Counted from the first letter of the stretch, positions 1 through 9,352 are shown. The stretch: DNA of 39,006 bases from an uncultured Bacilli bacterium (GCA_947632405.1 CANRPE010000010.1:1-39006); one strand, 5' to 3'. The notes: generated by a model from the sequence alone, not told the origin. A program made the numbers and translations.

Positions 1-335
1 TGATATTCGTTTTCTTTGACATAATATTTGATAACTGTTCCTTGTTTACATGTTTTTCCTTTTTTATAACAATCTGTCTTTACACATGTTTTTTCTTCTC
101 CATTTATACATTTTGGATCTTGTTCACTATATTCATAGGCTACTATTGAAGGTTTTAAAAAACTTTTATCATATACTTCGTCTATTGCATCTTGAACATT
201 ATCTGCTATTAATTTAGAATTTTCATTACTATATTCAACATTTATACTTGATATGATAGTTGCCGCATACACTGTTGTTCCTGTCAGTATTGCTCCTAAT
301 ACAAACATAATTAACATTTTTATTCTTTCTTTCAT
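1..335 (-). CDS. Variable surface-protein paralog, copy F (partial, 3' end outside window)
   Basis: Only the first 111 codons are visible; the gene runs off the left edge. The start at 335 is set by an AGGTGAT Shine-Dalgarno in the repeated leader. The protein opens with a short basic stretch and one hydrophobic helix ending TGTTVYA, then ATIISSINV, a NVQDAIDEVYDKS motif and a four-Cys segment beginning at CINGEEKTC. Over the first 33 residues it matches copy B, more than 34 kb away, except that this residue stretch is followed by E rather than G (INVEY versus INVGY). It lies downstream of the GH73 hydrolase gene, so the family is not confined to the array at the right edge. The function is unknown; a membrane-anchored extracytoplasmic protein is inferred. 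Confidence 0.85.
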   Translation of the reverse strand, partial: MKERIKMLIMFVLGAILTGTTVYAATIISSINVEYSNENSKLIADNVQDAIDEVYDKSFLKPSIVAYEYSEQDPKCINGEEKTCVKTDCYKKGKTCKQGTVIKYYVKENEY

Positions 336-367
336 CCTAGATCACCTATTTTTATTTATCTAAGATT

Positions 368-398
368 ATTATACCCCCCCCCGTTTACATTTTTGCAA
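368..398 (-). promoter_or_regulatory. Promoter of copy F with G9 spacer tract
   Basis: On the minus strand, -35 TTGCAA (393-398) and -10 TATAAT (368-373) are separated by 19 nt, of which nine (374-382) are consecutive G. A 19-nt spacer is longer than the usual 17, so loss of one or two G could raise promoter strength. Confidence 0.75.
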
Positions 399-399
399 G

Positions 400-421
400 A
401 AAAAATTACACCGAAGTGTAA
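400..421 (-). terminator. TTCG-loop terminator after GH73 gene
   Basis: Minus strand TTACAC-TTCG-GTGTAA (406-421) is a perfect 6-bp stem with a stable tetraloop, followed by six T (400-405). It is only four bases past the stop codon at 426 and runs straight into the next promoter's -35. Confidence 0.75.
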
Positions 422-425
422 CTTT

Positions 426-3400
426 TTACTCTATAATTAATTCTATTCTATATCTTAAATTATTATTTATTTTGAATGAATATTTTTTACCATTTTGTTC
501 TAATTTAACATCATCTAGTGATCTAAATAATAATTCTGTTAATTCTCCATAATCACTGATATTACTTTCTGTACTAATATAAATTGCATATATACCCTTT
601 TCCATATTAGATAAATCTAACTTCGTATCAAACCAAGCTCTTGTTTTATCAAAACCATCTTCTAAAGTTGTACCTACTTTATATAAACCATCTGTAATAC
701 TTCCAATATCATATTTATATTTTTTATAATTTTCTGTATTCTCAAAAATTATTTTTCTACTTACATTAGTTTCTTTAGAAAGATTCATTCCTATAGAATA
801 AGATGTTCCCATAATTCTTAATTTATTATCTTCAAATTTAAATTCACGGAATTGATTATATGAATTAAAAGTAGAATTTGCTGTTTTCTTAGCTATTTCT
901 TCACTACGAATAATAAATTCAATAGGAATTTTACTATCTCTATAATTATTTCTAGTTGTTAATACTTTTTTATCTTGATAAGTAGAAACTTGTTCTTTTA
1001 ATACTTTATTACTAATAATTGTCTTAGCAATATAATCACTATTTTCTGTTACAATATAAGCTTGATAATCACCATCTGGAAGATTATTAATATCTATATT
1101 TGCTTTAAACCAAGAATAAGTATAATCATAAGAATCATTAGAATACACTGGACGTTCAAATTCATCTTTATTAGTAATTTTTTCTACTGGTTGAATATAT
1201 TCTTCTTTAGTTGAAATATTAACAAAGATTAAGTGATAAGTTATTTCTGAATTAATAGTATGATTAACACCTTTTATAGCATGATATCCTTTTATTTGTA
1301 ATTTGTTATTTATAACTTTTAAATAATTAAAATAGAATAAACCTTCTCTTTGTTCTTTTACTTTTTCTACTACTTCTATTTTAATATTTTTAGTAACTAT
1401 ATGACCAAAACTATCATTTACTTGATAAGTTACTTCATAATTACCTAATTGTTTTGAATTAACTGTATTTTTTATTACTTTAATATTTTTAGTAATATCT
1501 CCATCTTCTTCATCTATGGCTTTTACTTGATATAAAGCATTAAATTCAGTATTTAAACTAATTGTTCTATTAGATGCTTCAATTACTGGTGCTTTATCTT
1601 CTACTACCTCTATTGTAATTGTTTTTGTTGTTGTTAGATTACCACTATCTGTTACACTATATGTAATTTTATAATTACCAATTTTAGAGGTATCTACAGT
1701 ACCATTTATTTTTATTTTACTTGTAATATTACCATCTTCATTATCTATTGCTTCTACTATACTTAAAAGATCTATTTTTTGATTTTGAAGAATTCGTTTA
1801 TTAGATACATTTATTACTGGAGGAGTATTAGTTGCTTTATAATTATATTTTGTAATAGAAGCATTTTTTTCTGTTTTTAAAATATAACCATATGAGTTTG
1901 TATTAGAATCTAATGATACAGGAATTTTATACCAATAAGCATTATCATTATATACTTCTTCTAATATTGGGAAATAAGAGTTAGTATATTGACCTGAAAT
2001 TTTATAATTTTCTTTATCAATTGGACTACTACATACCCATTCATATTGTCCAGATAAATTTACTTTTTGTTTACCATAATCACTAGTAATAAATTGAATA
2101 TTATTTGCTGCTACCCAAGATTTTTGATCATAAAAGTAATCTGAAGTTACAAGATATGAAATTATTTGTTGATTACTATTATAAGCTGCTGCATAAACCA
2201 TTACTAATTTATCTTTTAAGACATTTTTATTTATTTTAGATGTAAGTGTAGGATCTTGATAATATGCCGTATTATTTATTATCTTAGCTACTTTTGGTTT
2301 TAAAGTAGTTTGTTCTACATATAAATCATAATTAAAATTAGAATCTTGATAATTAGTAACACTAGTTGGATAAACATATCCTTTTTTACCTTTATTAATC
2401 TTTTTTATATCTGATTTTAATACATAGACATAACTACTATCCCAATTATATGGTTTAGTATAATCTGTTTTACTACCAACTATGTTACCATTAATATCTA
2501 TATTTATATCACTAACAACTTTATAATAATTACCAACTTCTTCAACAATTACTACTTGGTCTTCTTTTTCAGGATAGGTATAGATAACTTTTGAAGAAGA
2601 ATTTGGAGAGAAATGAGCTTCAGTTGGCTTTGTAACTACTCCTAATTGATAATAATTATAATCATTGAAACCAAAGTATTTATCAAGATAATAATAATTA
2701 GAAGCCATTTTTTCACTCCAATAAGCATCTGTTGCATATTTTACATTCATTCCATTTAATTTATCTCCAAAAGCTGGACCAAAATAACGCCAATCAGTAG
2801 CATAACTATAACCATATGAATTCCATTTAGAAGCATATCCTAAAATACTAGATGAAAATGTTGCATAGTAACTAGCACCTTCATATGGATTTGAATCAAC
2901 TGCATCTAATCCAAAACCATTATTTTTATTAATAGCTAAATTACTACGTCCATTTCCAGTTTCATTACGACTTAAACTATATGATAATATTGCATTAATT
3001 CCATATTTTTGTTGACTATTATAAAAAATTGGTCCTTCACCATAAAGTCTTGAAGTTCCTGTCTTAGCTGTATCTCCATAAACATTTTTTGTATAGCCAA
3101 GTGATTTTGTATATTCATCGATATTTAAACTTGAATATGTTGTTTTTGTATGATTTGATAAATACATATAGTAATTATAATAAGCAGAATTATTATTAAC
3201 TGAATTAGTAAATGTATCATTTTTATAATCTTTAAGCATTTTAAGAAGGGAGGTATAAAAATAGTGACCATCATAACTATAATAAGTTCCTTCATTTAAC
3301 ATTTCTGGTTTAGGTCCTATTGTTCTTATATTACCACTACTAGCAGTTTTTACATTAGTAATATAATTATGTTTGATTTCTGTTGAGGTTACTGTATAAC

Positions 3401-3899
3401 TACTACTTGCTTTTACCCATGGGAGTGGTACAATTTCATAATTATTTTTTTCTATCCACCCTGTAAAGTTAGCAATTTTTACTTTAGCTGCATAATTATT
3501 TGGATCTATATCTATTAATGCTGCATCTACTCCACCATAAGATGCATTTGTATTTATACCCATGTATTGTCTTGTTGTTAATGATGGTGATTCATAAAAG
3601 TATGTTAATGAGTTTACAGTTAAATCAACTAAAGCATATTTTGCTCCTATAATTTTTACTGTTGATCTTTCATCTAAAATTATTGTATTATCAGAACTAT
3701 AACTATTCATTTTATTTTTTGCTTCTTGATATGTATTATGACAACTAATTGAAGTAATGGAACCATTTGCATTTGCTACAGCGACTTCAAAATTAGGACA
3801 TGTATGTCTATTATCATAAGATGTAGCAGCATAAGTATATTTAGGAAAAATAAATACACCAACAAGAAAAATTATAATATAACTTATTTTTTTTCTCAT
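426..3899 (-). CDS. Secreted GH73-type glucosaminidase with SH3-like and DUF5011 domains
   Basis: A 1157-residue exported cell-wall hydrolase. Residues 1-24 are a signal peptide ending TYAA. A Cys-containing N-terminal region is followed by a glucosaminidase (GH73, LytD/N-acetylglucosaminidase type) region around residues 200-405. The likely catalytic Glu is near 313 in SRNETGNGRS, with the family-typical KNNGFGLDAVD downstream. SH3-like segments follow at about 415-680. Two DUF5011-type Ig-like domains lie near 692-765 and 770-845, each with the EDGDIT/EDGNIT and GNYxVTYxVxDS signatures. The C-terminal 300 residues hold two related beta-rich modules of unknown function, seen from the repeated LxIxGxxxxxG and AWFxxxxDxxxLxxGxYxxYIxTE patterns. 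It should cleave GlcNAc-MurNAc bonds during wall turnover. It has its own extended -10 promoter, divergent from the LCP gene. Confidence 0.85.
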   Translation of the reverse strand: MRKKISYIIIFLVGVFIFPKYTYAATSYDNRHTCPNFEVAVANANGSITSISCHNTYQEAKNKMNSYSSDNTIILDERSTVKIIGAKYALVDLTVNSLTYFYESPSLTTRQYMGINTNASYGGVDAALIDIDPNNYAAKVKIANFTGWIEKNNYEIVPLPWVKASSSYTVTSTEIKHNYITNVKTASSGNIRTIGPKPEMLNEGTYYSYDGHYFYTSLLKMLKDYKNDTFTNSVNNNSAYYNYYMYLSNHTKTTYSSLNIDEYTKSLGYTKNVYGDTAKTGTSRLYGEGPIFYNSQQKYGINAILSYSLSRNETGNGRSNLAINKNNGFGLDAVDSNPYEGASYYATFSSSILGYASKWNSYGYSYATDWRYFGPAFGDKLNGMNVKYATDAYWSEKMASNYYYLDKYFGFNDYNYYQLGVVTKPTEAHFSPNSSSKVIYTYPEKEDQVVIVEEVGNYYKVVSDINIDINGNIVGSKTDYTKPYNWDSSYVYVLKSDIKKINKGKKGYVYPTSVTNYQDSNFNYDLYVEQTTLKPKVAKIINNTAYYQDPTLTSKINKNVLKDKLVMVYAAAYNSNQQIISYLVTSDYFYDQKSWVAANNIQFITSDYGKQKVNLSGQYEWVCSSPIDKENYKISGQYTNSYFPILEEVYNDNAYWYKIPVSLDSNTNSYGYILKTEKNASITKYNYKATNTPPVINVSNKRILQNQKIDLLSIVEAIDNEDGNITSKIKINGTVDTSKIGNYKITYSVTDSGNLTTTKTITIEVVEDKAPVIEASNRTISLNTEFNALYQVKAIDEEDGDITKNIKVIKNTVNSKQLGNYEVTYQVNDSFGHIVTKNIKIEVVEKVKEQREGLFYFNYLKVINNKLQIKGYHAIKGVNHTINSEITYHLIFVNISTKEEYIQPVEKITNKDEFERPVYSNDSYDYTYSWFKANIDINNLPDGDYQAYIVTENSDYIAKTIISNKVLKEQVSTYQDKKVLTTRNNYRDSKIPIEFIIRSEEIAKKTANSTFNSYNQFREFKFEDNKLRIMGTSYSIGMNLSKETNVSRKIIFENTENYKKYKYDIGSITDGLYKVGTTLEDGFDKTRAWFDTKLDLSNMEKGIYAIYISTESNISDYGELTELLFRSLDDVKLEQNGKKYSFKINNNLRYRIELIIE

Positions 3900-3926
3900 A
3901 CTACCACTCCCATTATCTTTGGTTTT

Positions 3927-3935
3927 ATTATAACA
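3927..3935 (-). promoter_or_regulatory. Extended -10 promoter of GH73 gene
   Basis: Minus strand TGTTATAAT has the TGn extension and a perfect TATAAT about 28 nt before the ATG. No good -35 lies at 17 nt. A GGGAGTGG Shine-Dalgarno lies just upstream of the start. Confidence 0.6.
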
Positions 3936-4022
3936 AGAATTAATTTAACAATATACACATTTTACACTTTTTTATATTTCTATTTACATTTTTTTACAGT
4001 TGTATATATCTTCATGAATAGG

Positions 4023-4051
4023 TTGAAAAATTATAAAATCTTAGGTATAAT
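4023..4051 (+). promoter_or_regulatory. Promoter of LCP gene
   Basis: TTGAAA (4023-4028), 17-nt spacer, TATAAT (4046-4051), followed by TTGGAGG and the ATG at 4088. It is divergent from the GH73 promoter. Confidence 0.8.
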
Positions 4052-4087
4052 ATTAGATAGTTACAAAAGAATATTGGAGGCTGTTAT

Positions 4088-6061
4088 ATGAAAAGAAATA
4101 GTGTAGATATAGAAGAACAAAGTAATAATGAAATTCAAATAAAAAAAGGATTAAAGATTTTTATTTTATTATTATTTATAATATCACTTTGTTGTAGTAT
4201 TTATTGTATTTATAATGTTTTACTTTTAAGTGGTATTGAAAATTTAATTAGATATTTAGGAATTGGAATTTTTATAATTACAGATTGTATTTGTTTTTTC
4301 AAAGTTCTAAATATATGGAAAAATAAAGTTCCTACGAAAAAGAAGAAAAAACCATCAAAGAGAATTGGATTTATTATTTTCTTAATAATTTATTCATTAC
4401 TAGGATTTATAATTGGTTATTTAATTAATTATTTATATGGATCGATTAATAATATTAATAAGAAGTATATTACATATTCATCTAGTTTAGTTGTTTTAAA
4501 AGATAATGCTGCTGATAAAATTTCTGATATAAAAGATTATAAGATTGCAATATTAAAGGATAAAAATTCTCCTGAGGGATATATTATTCCTCAGAAAATT
4601 ATAAAAGAAAACAAATTACATGATGAAAATGATATTATTGAATATGAAAGTTATACAGAAATGATTGCTGATTTATATACAAATGATTTAGATGCAATAT
4701 TTTTATCAAGTGAATATCCAAGTATATATAGTAGTATTGCTGGATATGAAAATATTGGTGATGAAACTAAAATTATAATTAGTAAAAGTCAAAAAATGTT
4801 AAAGTCAGAAATATCTCAAAAAGAAAATTCTTCTACTGGTAAATCAATAAAAGAACCTTTTACAATTCTTTTAATGGGAATTGATTCTACAGATGAAGTT
4901 TTAACAAAGAATGCTGTTGCTAATGGTGATTCCTTAATTTTAATTACATTTAATCCTAAAACATTAAATGCAACAATGTTATCTATTCCAAGAGATAGTT
5001 ATGTTCCTATTTCATGTTGGCCTGGTAAAAAAGAAAATAAAATAACTCATGCGGCTGCTTATGGAAATGATTGTATGATTAATACAATTGAAGAATTCTT
5101 TGATGTTGATATTGATTATTATGCCAAAATTAATTTTAAAGGATTAGTTAGATTAATCAATGCTTTAGGAGGTATTGATGTAGATGTTCCTCAAGATTTA
5201 TGTACAGATAATTCCAATCGTGAAGAAGTTGTATGTATTAAAGAAGGAAGACAACATTTAGATGGTGAAGGAGCTTTAGTTCTTTCTCGAAATCGAAAAC
5301 AATTAGTCAATGGTGACTTTGGGCGTGGACAAAATCAACAATTAGTAATTCAAGCTATGCTTGAAAAAATTAAATCTATTAATAGTGTAAATAAATTTAC
5401 AGAAATATTTAATACTGTATCTAATAGTATTGATACTAATCTTACTACTAAACAAATTTTATCTTTCTATAGCATTGCTAAAGATATTGTAAAAACAGGT
5501 TTAAGTAGTAATCATTCTAATATTGTTACAATTGATCAATTATATTTATATGGACAAAGTGCAATGATTTATGATACTAGTATGAGAATGGTTTTATATA
5601 ATTATGTTCCTAATACATATAGCCGTGATGATATTACAAAAGCTATGAAAATAAATCTAGAATTACTTGATCATAATGAAACTAAAAAGTTTAGTTTCTC
5701 TATCAATGAACCATATGAGAAAGAAATAGTTGGACAAGGTCCATATAAATCAACATTTGATCCTTCAAAATATCCAAAAGCTCCTGCAGAAGAAATTGAA
5801 GAAGATGCCGACGAAACAAATGAGAAAAAGGACACTACTACTACTGATAATAACAAAACTACCAAAGATAAGAATATAATAACTGATGATAAAGATACTG
5901 ATAATGATACAACTAGTGATAATACCGATGATAACATTACTGGTGAAGAAAAGGATAATAATAGTGCTGGCACTACTACTGGTGATTCTAATAGTAAAGA
6001 AAATGATACAACTAATGGAGGTACTAATTCTGAATCTGACACAACTAATAACACTGAATAA
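4088..6061 (+). CDS. LytR-CpsA-Psr (LCP) wall-polymer phosphotransferase
   Basis: A 657-residue membrane protein. Three hydrophobic segments occupy about residues 22-115. Residues 130-245 resemble half of a solute-binding protein (KISDIKDYKIAILKD, later DLDAIFLSSEY), an arrangement seen in some Firmicute LCP proteins. The LCP domain runs from about 257 (ILLMGIDS) to 425, with the lipid-pyrophosphate-binding Arg in SIPRDSY near 302 and the RNRK and GDFGRGQNQQ motifs near 400. The family transfers undecaprenyl-linked teichoic acids or polysaccharides to peptidoglycan. From about 566 to the end the protein is a Thr/Asp/Asn/Ser-rich low-complexity tail that may span the wall. It is the only rightward gene in the first 20 kb. 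An SD (TTGGAGG) sits about 7 nt before the ATG. Confidence 0.92.
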   Translation: MKRNSVDIEEQSNNEIQIKKGLKIFILLLFIISLCCSIYCIYNVLLLSGIENLIRYLGIGIFIITDCICFFKVLNIWKNKVPTKKKKKPSKRIGFIIFLIIYSLLGFIIGYLINYLYGSINNINKKYITYSSSLVVLKDNAADKISDIKDYKIAILKDKNSPEGYIIPQKIIKENKLHDENDIIEYESYTEMIADLYTNDLDAIFLSSEYPSIYSSIAGYENIGDETKIIISKSQKMLKSEISQKENSSTGKSIKEPFTILLMGIDSTDEVLTKNAVANGDSLILITFNPKTLNATMLSIPRDSYVPISCWPGKKENKITHAAAYGNDCMINTIEEFFDVDIDYYAKINFKGLVRLINALGGIDVDVPQDLCTDNSNREEVVCIKEGRQHLDGEGALVLSRNRKQLVNGDFGRGQNQQLVIQAMLEKIKSINSVNKFTEIFNTVSNSIDTNLTTKQILSFYSIAKDIVKTGLSSNHSNIVTIDQLYLYGQSAMIYDTSMRMVLYNYVPNTYSRDDITKAMKINLELLDHNETKKFSFSINEPYEKEIVGQGPYKSTFDPSKYPKAPAEEIEEDADETNEKKDTTTTDNNKTTKDKNIITDDKDTDNDTTSDNTDDNITGEEKDNNSAGTTTGDSNSKENDTTNGGTNSESDTTNNTE

Positions 6062-6063
6062 AT

Positions 6064-6093
6064 AAAAAAAACTTCAAATTGAAGTTTTTTTTA
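6064..6093. terminator. Bidirectional terminator between converging genes
   Basis: ACTTC-AAATT-GAAGT is flanked by A8 on the left and T8 on the right, so it can end transcripts in both directions. It serves the LCP gene and the converging DUF5684-like gene, whose stop codon overlaps it. Confidence 0.85.
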
Positions 6094-6483
6094 TTTAGAT
6101 ATTCCTACATAATTTGAATCTCCAAATCCTAATATTAACATAAATATTGGATTTAAGAAATATAAACCTACTGCAAAACCTGTTCCCTTACCAAATGCTT
6201 TAGCAAGTCTACTAGCTTGAATAATTGATATTACAAATATAGCAATATAATTAACTAGTGGAACAATATATAAAAGTAGTAACCATGGACTTAAACCAAT
6301 AATTTGGAATAATACTACCATATTATAAATAGGTATAATAGAAGCCCAACCTGGTTTACCAGCTTTTACAAATACTTTCCACATTGCTACTATTGATAAA
6401 ATACCAACAATTGCAAATACAACTAGTGTTGATGTTGCTATTCCTTGACCTAATGCAGCACTATAATCGTATGAGTTTCCCAC
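6091..6483 (-). CDS. DUF5684-like small membrane protein
   Basis: A 130-residue protein with about four hydrophobic segments and the signature WKVFVKAGKPGWASIIPIYN at residues 41-60, typical of DUF5684-type membrane proteins found near secretion and envelope genes. The biochemical role is unknown. The start is GTG at 6481-6483: a perfect AGGAGG (6492-6497) lies eight bases upstream and no ATG is better placed. A TATAAT at 6505-6510 is the likely -10. It is monocistronic, bounded by the bidirectional terminator downstream and a separate terminator upstream. Confidence 0.75.
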   Translation of the reverse strand: MGNSYDYSAALGQGIATSTLVVFAIVGILSIVAMWKVFVKAGKPGWASIIPIYNMVVLFQIIGLSPWLLLLYIVPLVNYIAIFVISIIQASRLAKAFGKGTGFAVGLYFLNPIFMLILGFGDSNYVGISK

Positions 6484-6504
6484 TACTTCTTCCTCCTTTT
6501 ATTC

Positions 6505-6510
6505 ATTATA
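6505..6510 (-). promoter_or_regulatory. -10 box of DUF5684-like gene
   Basis: TATAAT on the minus strand, about 22 nt before the GTG start and just ahead of AGGAGG. The -35 is weak. Confidence 0.5.
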
Positions 6511-6541
6511 CTATAAAATTTAAATTTTATATATAATTATT

Positions 6542-6573
6542 AAAAAAAACGATCAAAATCTTATTCTTGATCG
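6542..6573 (-). terminator. Terminator of the LtaS-like operon
   Basis: Minus strand CGATCAA and TTGATCG pair around a 10-nt loop, then T8 (6542-6549). The stem includes the last codons of the upstream gene, whose stop at 6561 lies in the loop. Confidence 0.85.
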
Positions 6574-7214
6574 TCATCTGTTATTTCTACTAAAACTAAT
6601 TTTTTACCATCATGAACAAAAATAAATGTATTTTCTGTTTGATAGTCATTAGCAATTGTAGGGTTTTTATATGTCCAACTAGCTTTAACTTTATATGCTT
6701 CTTCATCAATTTCTTCTAAATAAGAAAATTCAGTTTTTTCAATACTTTCTATTGTTATTTTATCAACAATAGGTAATTTTTGTTTTCTTTGACCATAAAT
6801 ATCACTTTCAATATATTTATATAATGTATCTTCTGCTTTTAAAATAAAATTATCTAAAGCATCTTTATGAATAAACTCAACTCCACCAACATCTGTTTTT
6901 GCAGTTTTATCATTTAATGAGTAAAAATCTACAATAAACATTTTGGTAATTATCTTTGCATATTCTTTTTCATTTACTTTTTTGGCACTTAATACTTCTT
7001 TTAAATTATTAAATAATTTTTTATAAGCACTACTCTTATTACTTTTTAATGAATATCCATAGTTATTTATTTTTGATACTACTTTTGCTTCTTTTACTTT
7101 ATTATTTTGAATAAAAGATTTATATGAAATAATACCACTAACTATTAATATTATTATTAACAGTAAAATAATAAGGATTCTTTTTGGTCTCTTTTTTAAT
7201 TTTTTCATTTTCAC
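6561..7214 (-). CDS. Single-pass membrane protein of unknown function, coupled to LtaS-like gene
   Basis: A 217-residue protein with a Lys/Arg-rich start, one hydrophobic helix at about residues 13-30 and a mainly hydrophilic extracytoplasmic part ending in an acidic tail. I do not recognise the family. The start is GTG at 7214: its GTGA overlaps the TGA stop of the LtaS-like gene, and AGGAGG lies 10 nt upstream. An ATG two codons later (7208) is possible but sits farther from the SD. The four-base overlap implies translational coupling, so a role alongside the LtaS-like enzyme (partner, regulator or wall lipoprotein-like factor) is inferred from context only. Confidence 0.75.
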   Translation of the reverse strand: MKMKKLKKRPKRILIILLLIIILIVSGIISYKSFIQNNKVKEAKVVSKINNYGYSLKSNKSSAYKKLFNNLKEVLSAKKVNEKEYAKIITKMFIVDFYSLNDKTAKTDVGGVEFIHKDALDNFILKAEDTLYKYIESDIYGQRKQKLPIVDKITIESIEKTEFSYLEEIDEEAYKVKASWTYKNPTIANDYQTENTFIFVHDGKKLVLVEITDDDQE

Positions 7215-9298
7215 TTTTTGGCATCCTCCTTATAATTTAATAACTGCTTTTCTTCTTTACTTTTTTGAATTAAATCATAAACAATAACATTGTTAGATAC
7301 ACTAAGTAATTTAGATGCATATTCATTATTTTTCTTAATTTCTTCTTCACTAATAGCACTACCATCTAATGATAAATATTCTTCTTTTTGACTATTATAA
7401 TAAACTGTATTAGTCACCCAATTTCCTGTTGGAAATACTACGATATTATCAGACTTAATATTAAAGATATCATGACCTAATTGATATTTGTTGTAGAAGC
7501 CAAACATATTTCCTAAAGTAGGCATAACATCATACATTCCCATAACATCTTTAACTTCCATATTAAGTTGTGAATCTTTCATATCTTTAGTCCATATAAT
7601 AAATGGAACTTTTCGACCTAATTCGTATTGATATGAATCATATTCTTTGTAATTAGCATCATCTTTATCATACATTTTTTCAGTTTCTTTATTATAGTTA
7701 TATAGATAGTTATAATCACTTCTAGGAAGTCTAGCATCATGATCTCCATATATAACTACAACAGTATTATCTAAGAAACCATTTTTATCTAAATTATCAA
7801 ATAATTCTCCTAAAGCTTCATCTGCATAATGAGCTGATTTAAAGTAATTTCCTAATTTTCTTCCTTCCATATATGGATGTGATATTTCTTCTGTTGTACC
7901 ATCTTCATTAGTAATAGTTTCTTTCATATCAACATCAAATTCACCATATTTTTCAACATCAGAAAATGGTGTATGGTTAGAAAGCATAATCATTACTCCA
8001 TACCATTTATCATGTTTTTGAGTAATCTTTTTTAATTTTTCTACTGATTGTTTGAAAAATTCTTTATCACTAAGACCTAAACCAACAATATCTTCTTTTT
8101 GAACTTTATAAGTTTCTTTACTATAAAATTTATCATATCCTAAATGTTCATACATACTTCTACGATTCCAAAAATCAGCATTATTAGCATGCATACTAAA
8201 TGTATAATAACCTTTTTCATGCATTAATTTTGGAATAGCATTATAAGTTCTATCAAAGTAAGAAACAAAAGCAGTTCCACTTTGAGTTGGCATTAATGAT
8301 GTATTAAATGTAAGTTCCGAATCACTACTAGTACCTACACTAACTTGAGAATAAAAATTAGAAAAATACATTCCTTCTTCAGATAATCTTTTTAAATTTG
8401 GTACAACTGCTTGTCCATTAAACTCTAAATTTAATAAATTATTTTGCATACTTTCAGCATGAATAACTAAGACATTTTTTCCTTCAAAGATATTAGTATA
8501 ATCATTTGTCTTTTCTGGTGTTGAACTAACATTATCATAATATTCTTTAAATTCTTTCATTGCTTGATCATAACCAAATAAAGAATTAATTTTAGGTTGA
8601 ATTGATGTAATTACATCATTAAATTGATAAATAAAAATTCCAAAACGCATAACAATATATTCACGATTCCATTGTTTTGCAAAACGACTTACATCTAGTG
8701 GTGTTAAAGTTACAGTAAATATTACGGCTAAAATACCTGCAGCTGTTAATGTCTTTAGTGTTTTTTTCTTTCGCTCTGTTTTTAATTCAATTTTTTTATA
8801 ATAATTTTGTTTTTTTAATTTATTATGAACTAAAATTAATATAATTGGACCAATAATATAAATTAAATCTTTTAATTGCAAAACATTTTCAACAACTGCA
8901 TCACCCACTGAAGTAATATATTGAGTTAAAGATAACATTGATACAGAAGCAAAAGATGTATAAAACGTGTAATATACTGAATTTATTGTACAGATTGCTG
9001 TAAAAAAGATTTCCCAAATCATATAGTATATAAATCTATTTTTACCTTTGATAAGATAACCAAAGGCACCTACTAATATTAAAATTACAGCATCAGCTAA
9101 TATTGGTTTAATTGCTAAATAATTTTCTAAGGTATGCATTGTAAAAAAACGAAGTAATGTTGAATTTAATAAGCATGTTAAAACAAAAGTAATAAATAAA
9201 ACATTATTATTTATATACTTTTTAATTAAATGTTCTTTTTTTACCTTTTTACAAAATTTAACTATTTTTTCTTTATAATTATGTATTTTCTTTTTCAT
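7211..9298 (-). CDS. LtaS-like membrane sulfatase (glycerol-phosphate polymerase family)
   Basis: A 695-residue protein with five N-terminal membrane helices (about residues 30-230) and an extracellular sulfatase-fold domain. Family hallmarks are visible: the nucleophile Thr in SVGTSSDSELTF near residue 323, MHANNADFWNR with the substrate-site His, and GDHDARLPRSDY near 520 with metal-binding Asp-His. LtaS enzymes polymerise glycerol phosphate from phosphatidylglycerol onto a lipid anchor outside the cell. The longer ORF begins with a TTG at 9352, but that TTG is the first base of a near-perfect promoter, so translation must begin at the ATG at 9298 (MKKKIHN), preceded by GATGAGG. It is co-transcribed with the small gene overlapping its 3' end. 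Confidence 0.9.
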   Translation of the reverse strand: MKKKIHNYKEKIVKFCKKVKKEHLIKKYINNNVLFITFVLTCLLNSTLLRFFTMHTLENYLAIKPILADAVILILVGAFGYLIKGKNRFIYYMIWEIFFTAICTINSVYYTFYTSFASVSMLSLTQYITSVGDAVVENVLQLKDLIYIIGPIILILVHNKLKKQNYYKKIELKTERKKKTLKTLTAAGILAVIFTVTLTPLDVSRFAKQWNREYIVMRFGIFIYQFNDVITSIQPKINSLFGYDQAMKEFKEYYDNVSSTPEKTNDYTNIFEGKNVLVIHAESMQNNLLNLEFNGQAVVPNLKRLSEEGMYFSNFYSQVSVGTSSDSELTFNTSLMPTQSGTAFVSYFDRTYNAIPKLMHEKGYYTFSMHANNADFWNRRSMYEHLGYDKFYSKETYKVQKEDIVGLGLSDKEFFKQSVEKLKKITQKHDKWYGVMIMLSNHTPFSDVEKYGEFDVDMKETITNEDGTTEEISHPYMEGRKLGNYFKSAHYADEALGELFDNLDKNGFLDNTVVVIYGDHDARLPRSDYNYLYNYNKETEKMYDKDDANYKEYDSYQYELGRKVPFIIWTKDMKDSQLNMEVKDVMGMYDVMPTLGNMFGFYNKYQLGHDIFNIKSDNIVVFPTGNWVTNTVYYNSQKEEYLSLDGSAISEEEIKKNNEYASKLLSVSNNVIVYDLIQKSKEEKQLLNYKEDAKK

Positions 9299-9323
9299 TT
9301 TAACTCTAACCTCATCTTTTAAT

Positions 9324-9352
9324 ATTATAACACTATTCACCTCAGTTTTCAA
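9324..9352 (-). promoter_or_regulatory. Promoter of LtaS-like operon
   Basis: Minus strand TTGAAA (9347-9352), exactly 17 nt, TATAAT (9324-9329). It lies inside the in-frame extension of the ORF, which rules out the upstream TTG start. Confidence 0.85.

Larger units (their letters stand above)
336..421 (-). repeat. Promoter cassette repeat, copy upstream of F
   Basis: One of six near-identical intergenic cassettes. Reading on the minus strand it contains a 6-bp hairpin with TTCG loop, a T-tract, TTGCAA, a G9 run, TATAAT, a leader and AGGTGAT before the ATG. Here the hairpin sits directly after the GH73 gene, a non-family gene, which suggests the cassette and paralog arrived or duplicated as one unit. 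Confidence 0.85.

Noticed and set aside
374-382. G-quadruplex at the G9 runs
   Set aside because: There is a single G run with no neighbouring G runs, so an intramolecular quadruplex is unlikely; a promoter-spacer role explains the position better.
3804-4091. 95-codon ORF overlapping the GH73 start and LCP promoter
   Set aside because: It covers the divergent promoters, lacks an SD and overlaps two well-supported genes.
5671-6054. 127-codon ORF antisense to the LCP tail
   Set aside because: Its Ser/Val/Leu-rich protein is the mirror of the Thr/Asp/Asn low-complexity tail and it has no SD.
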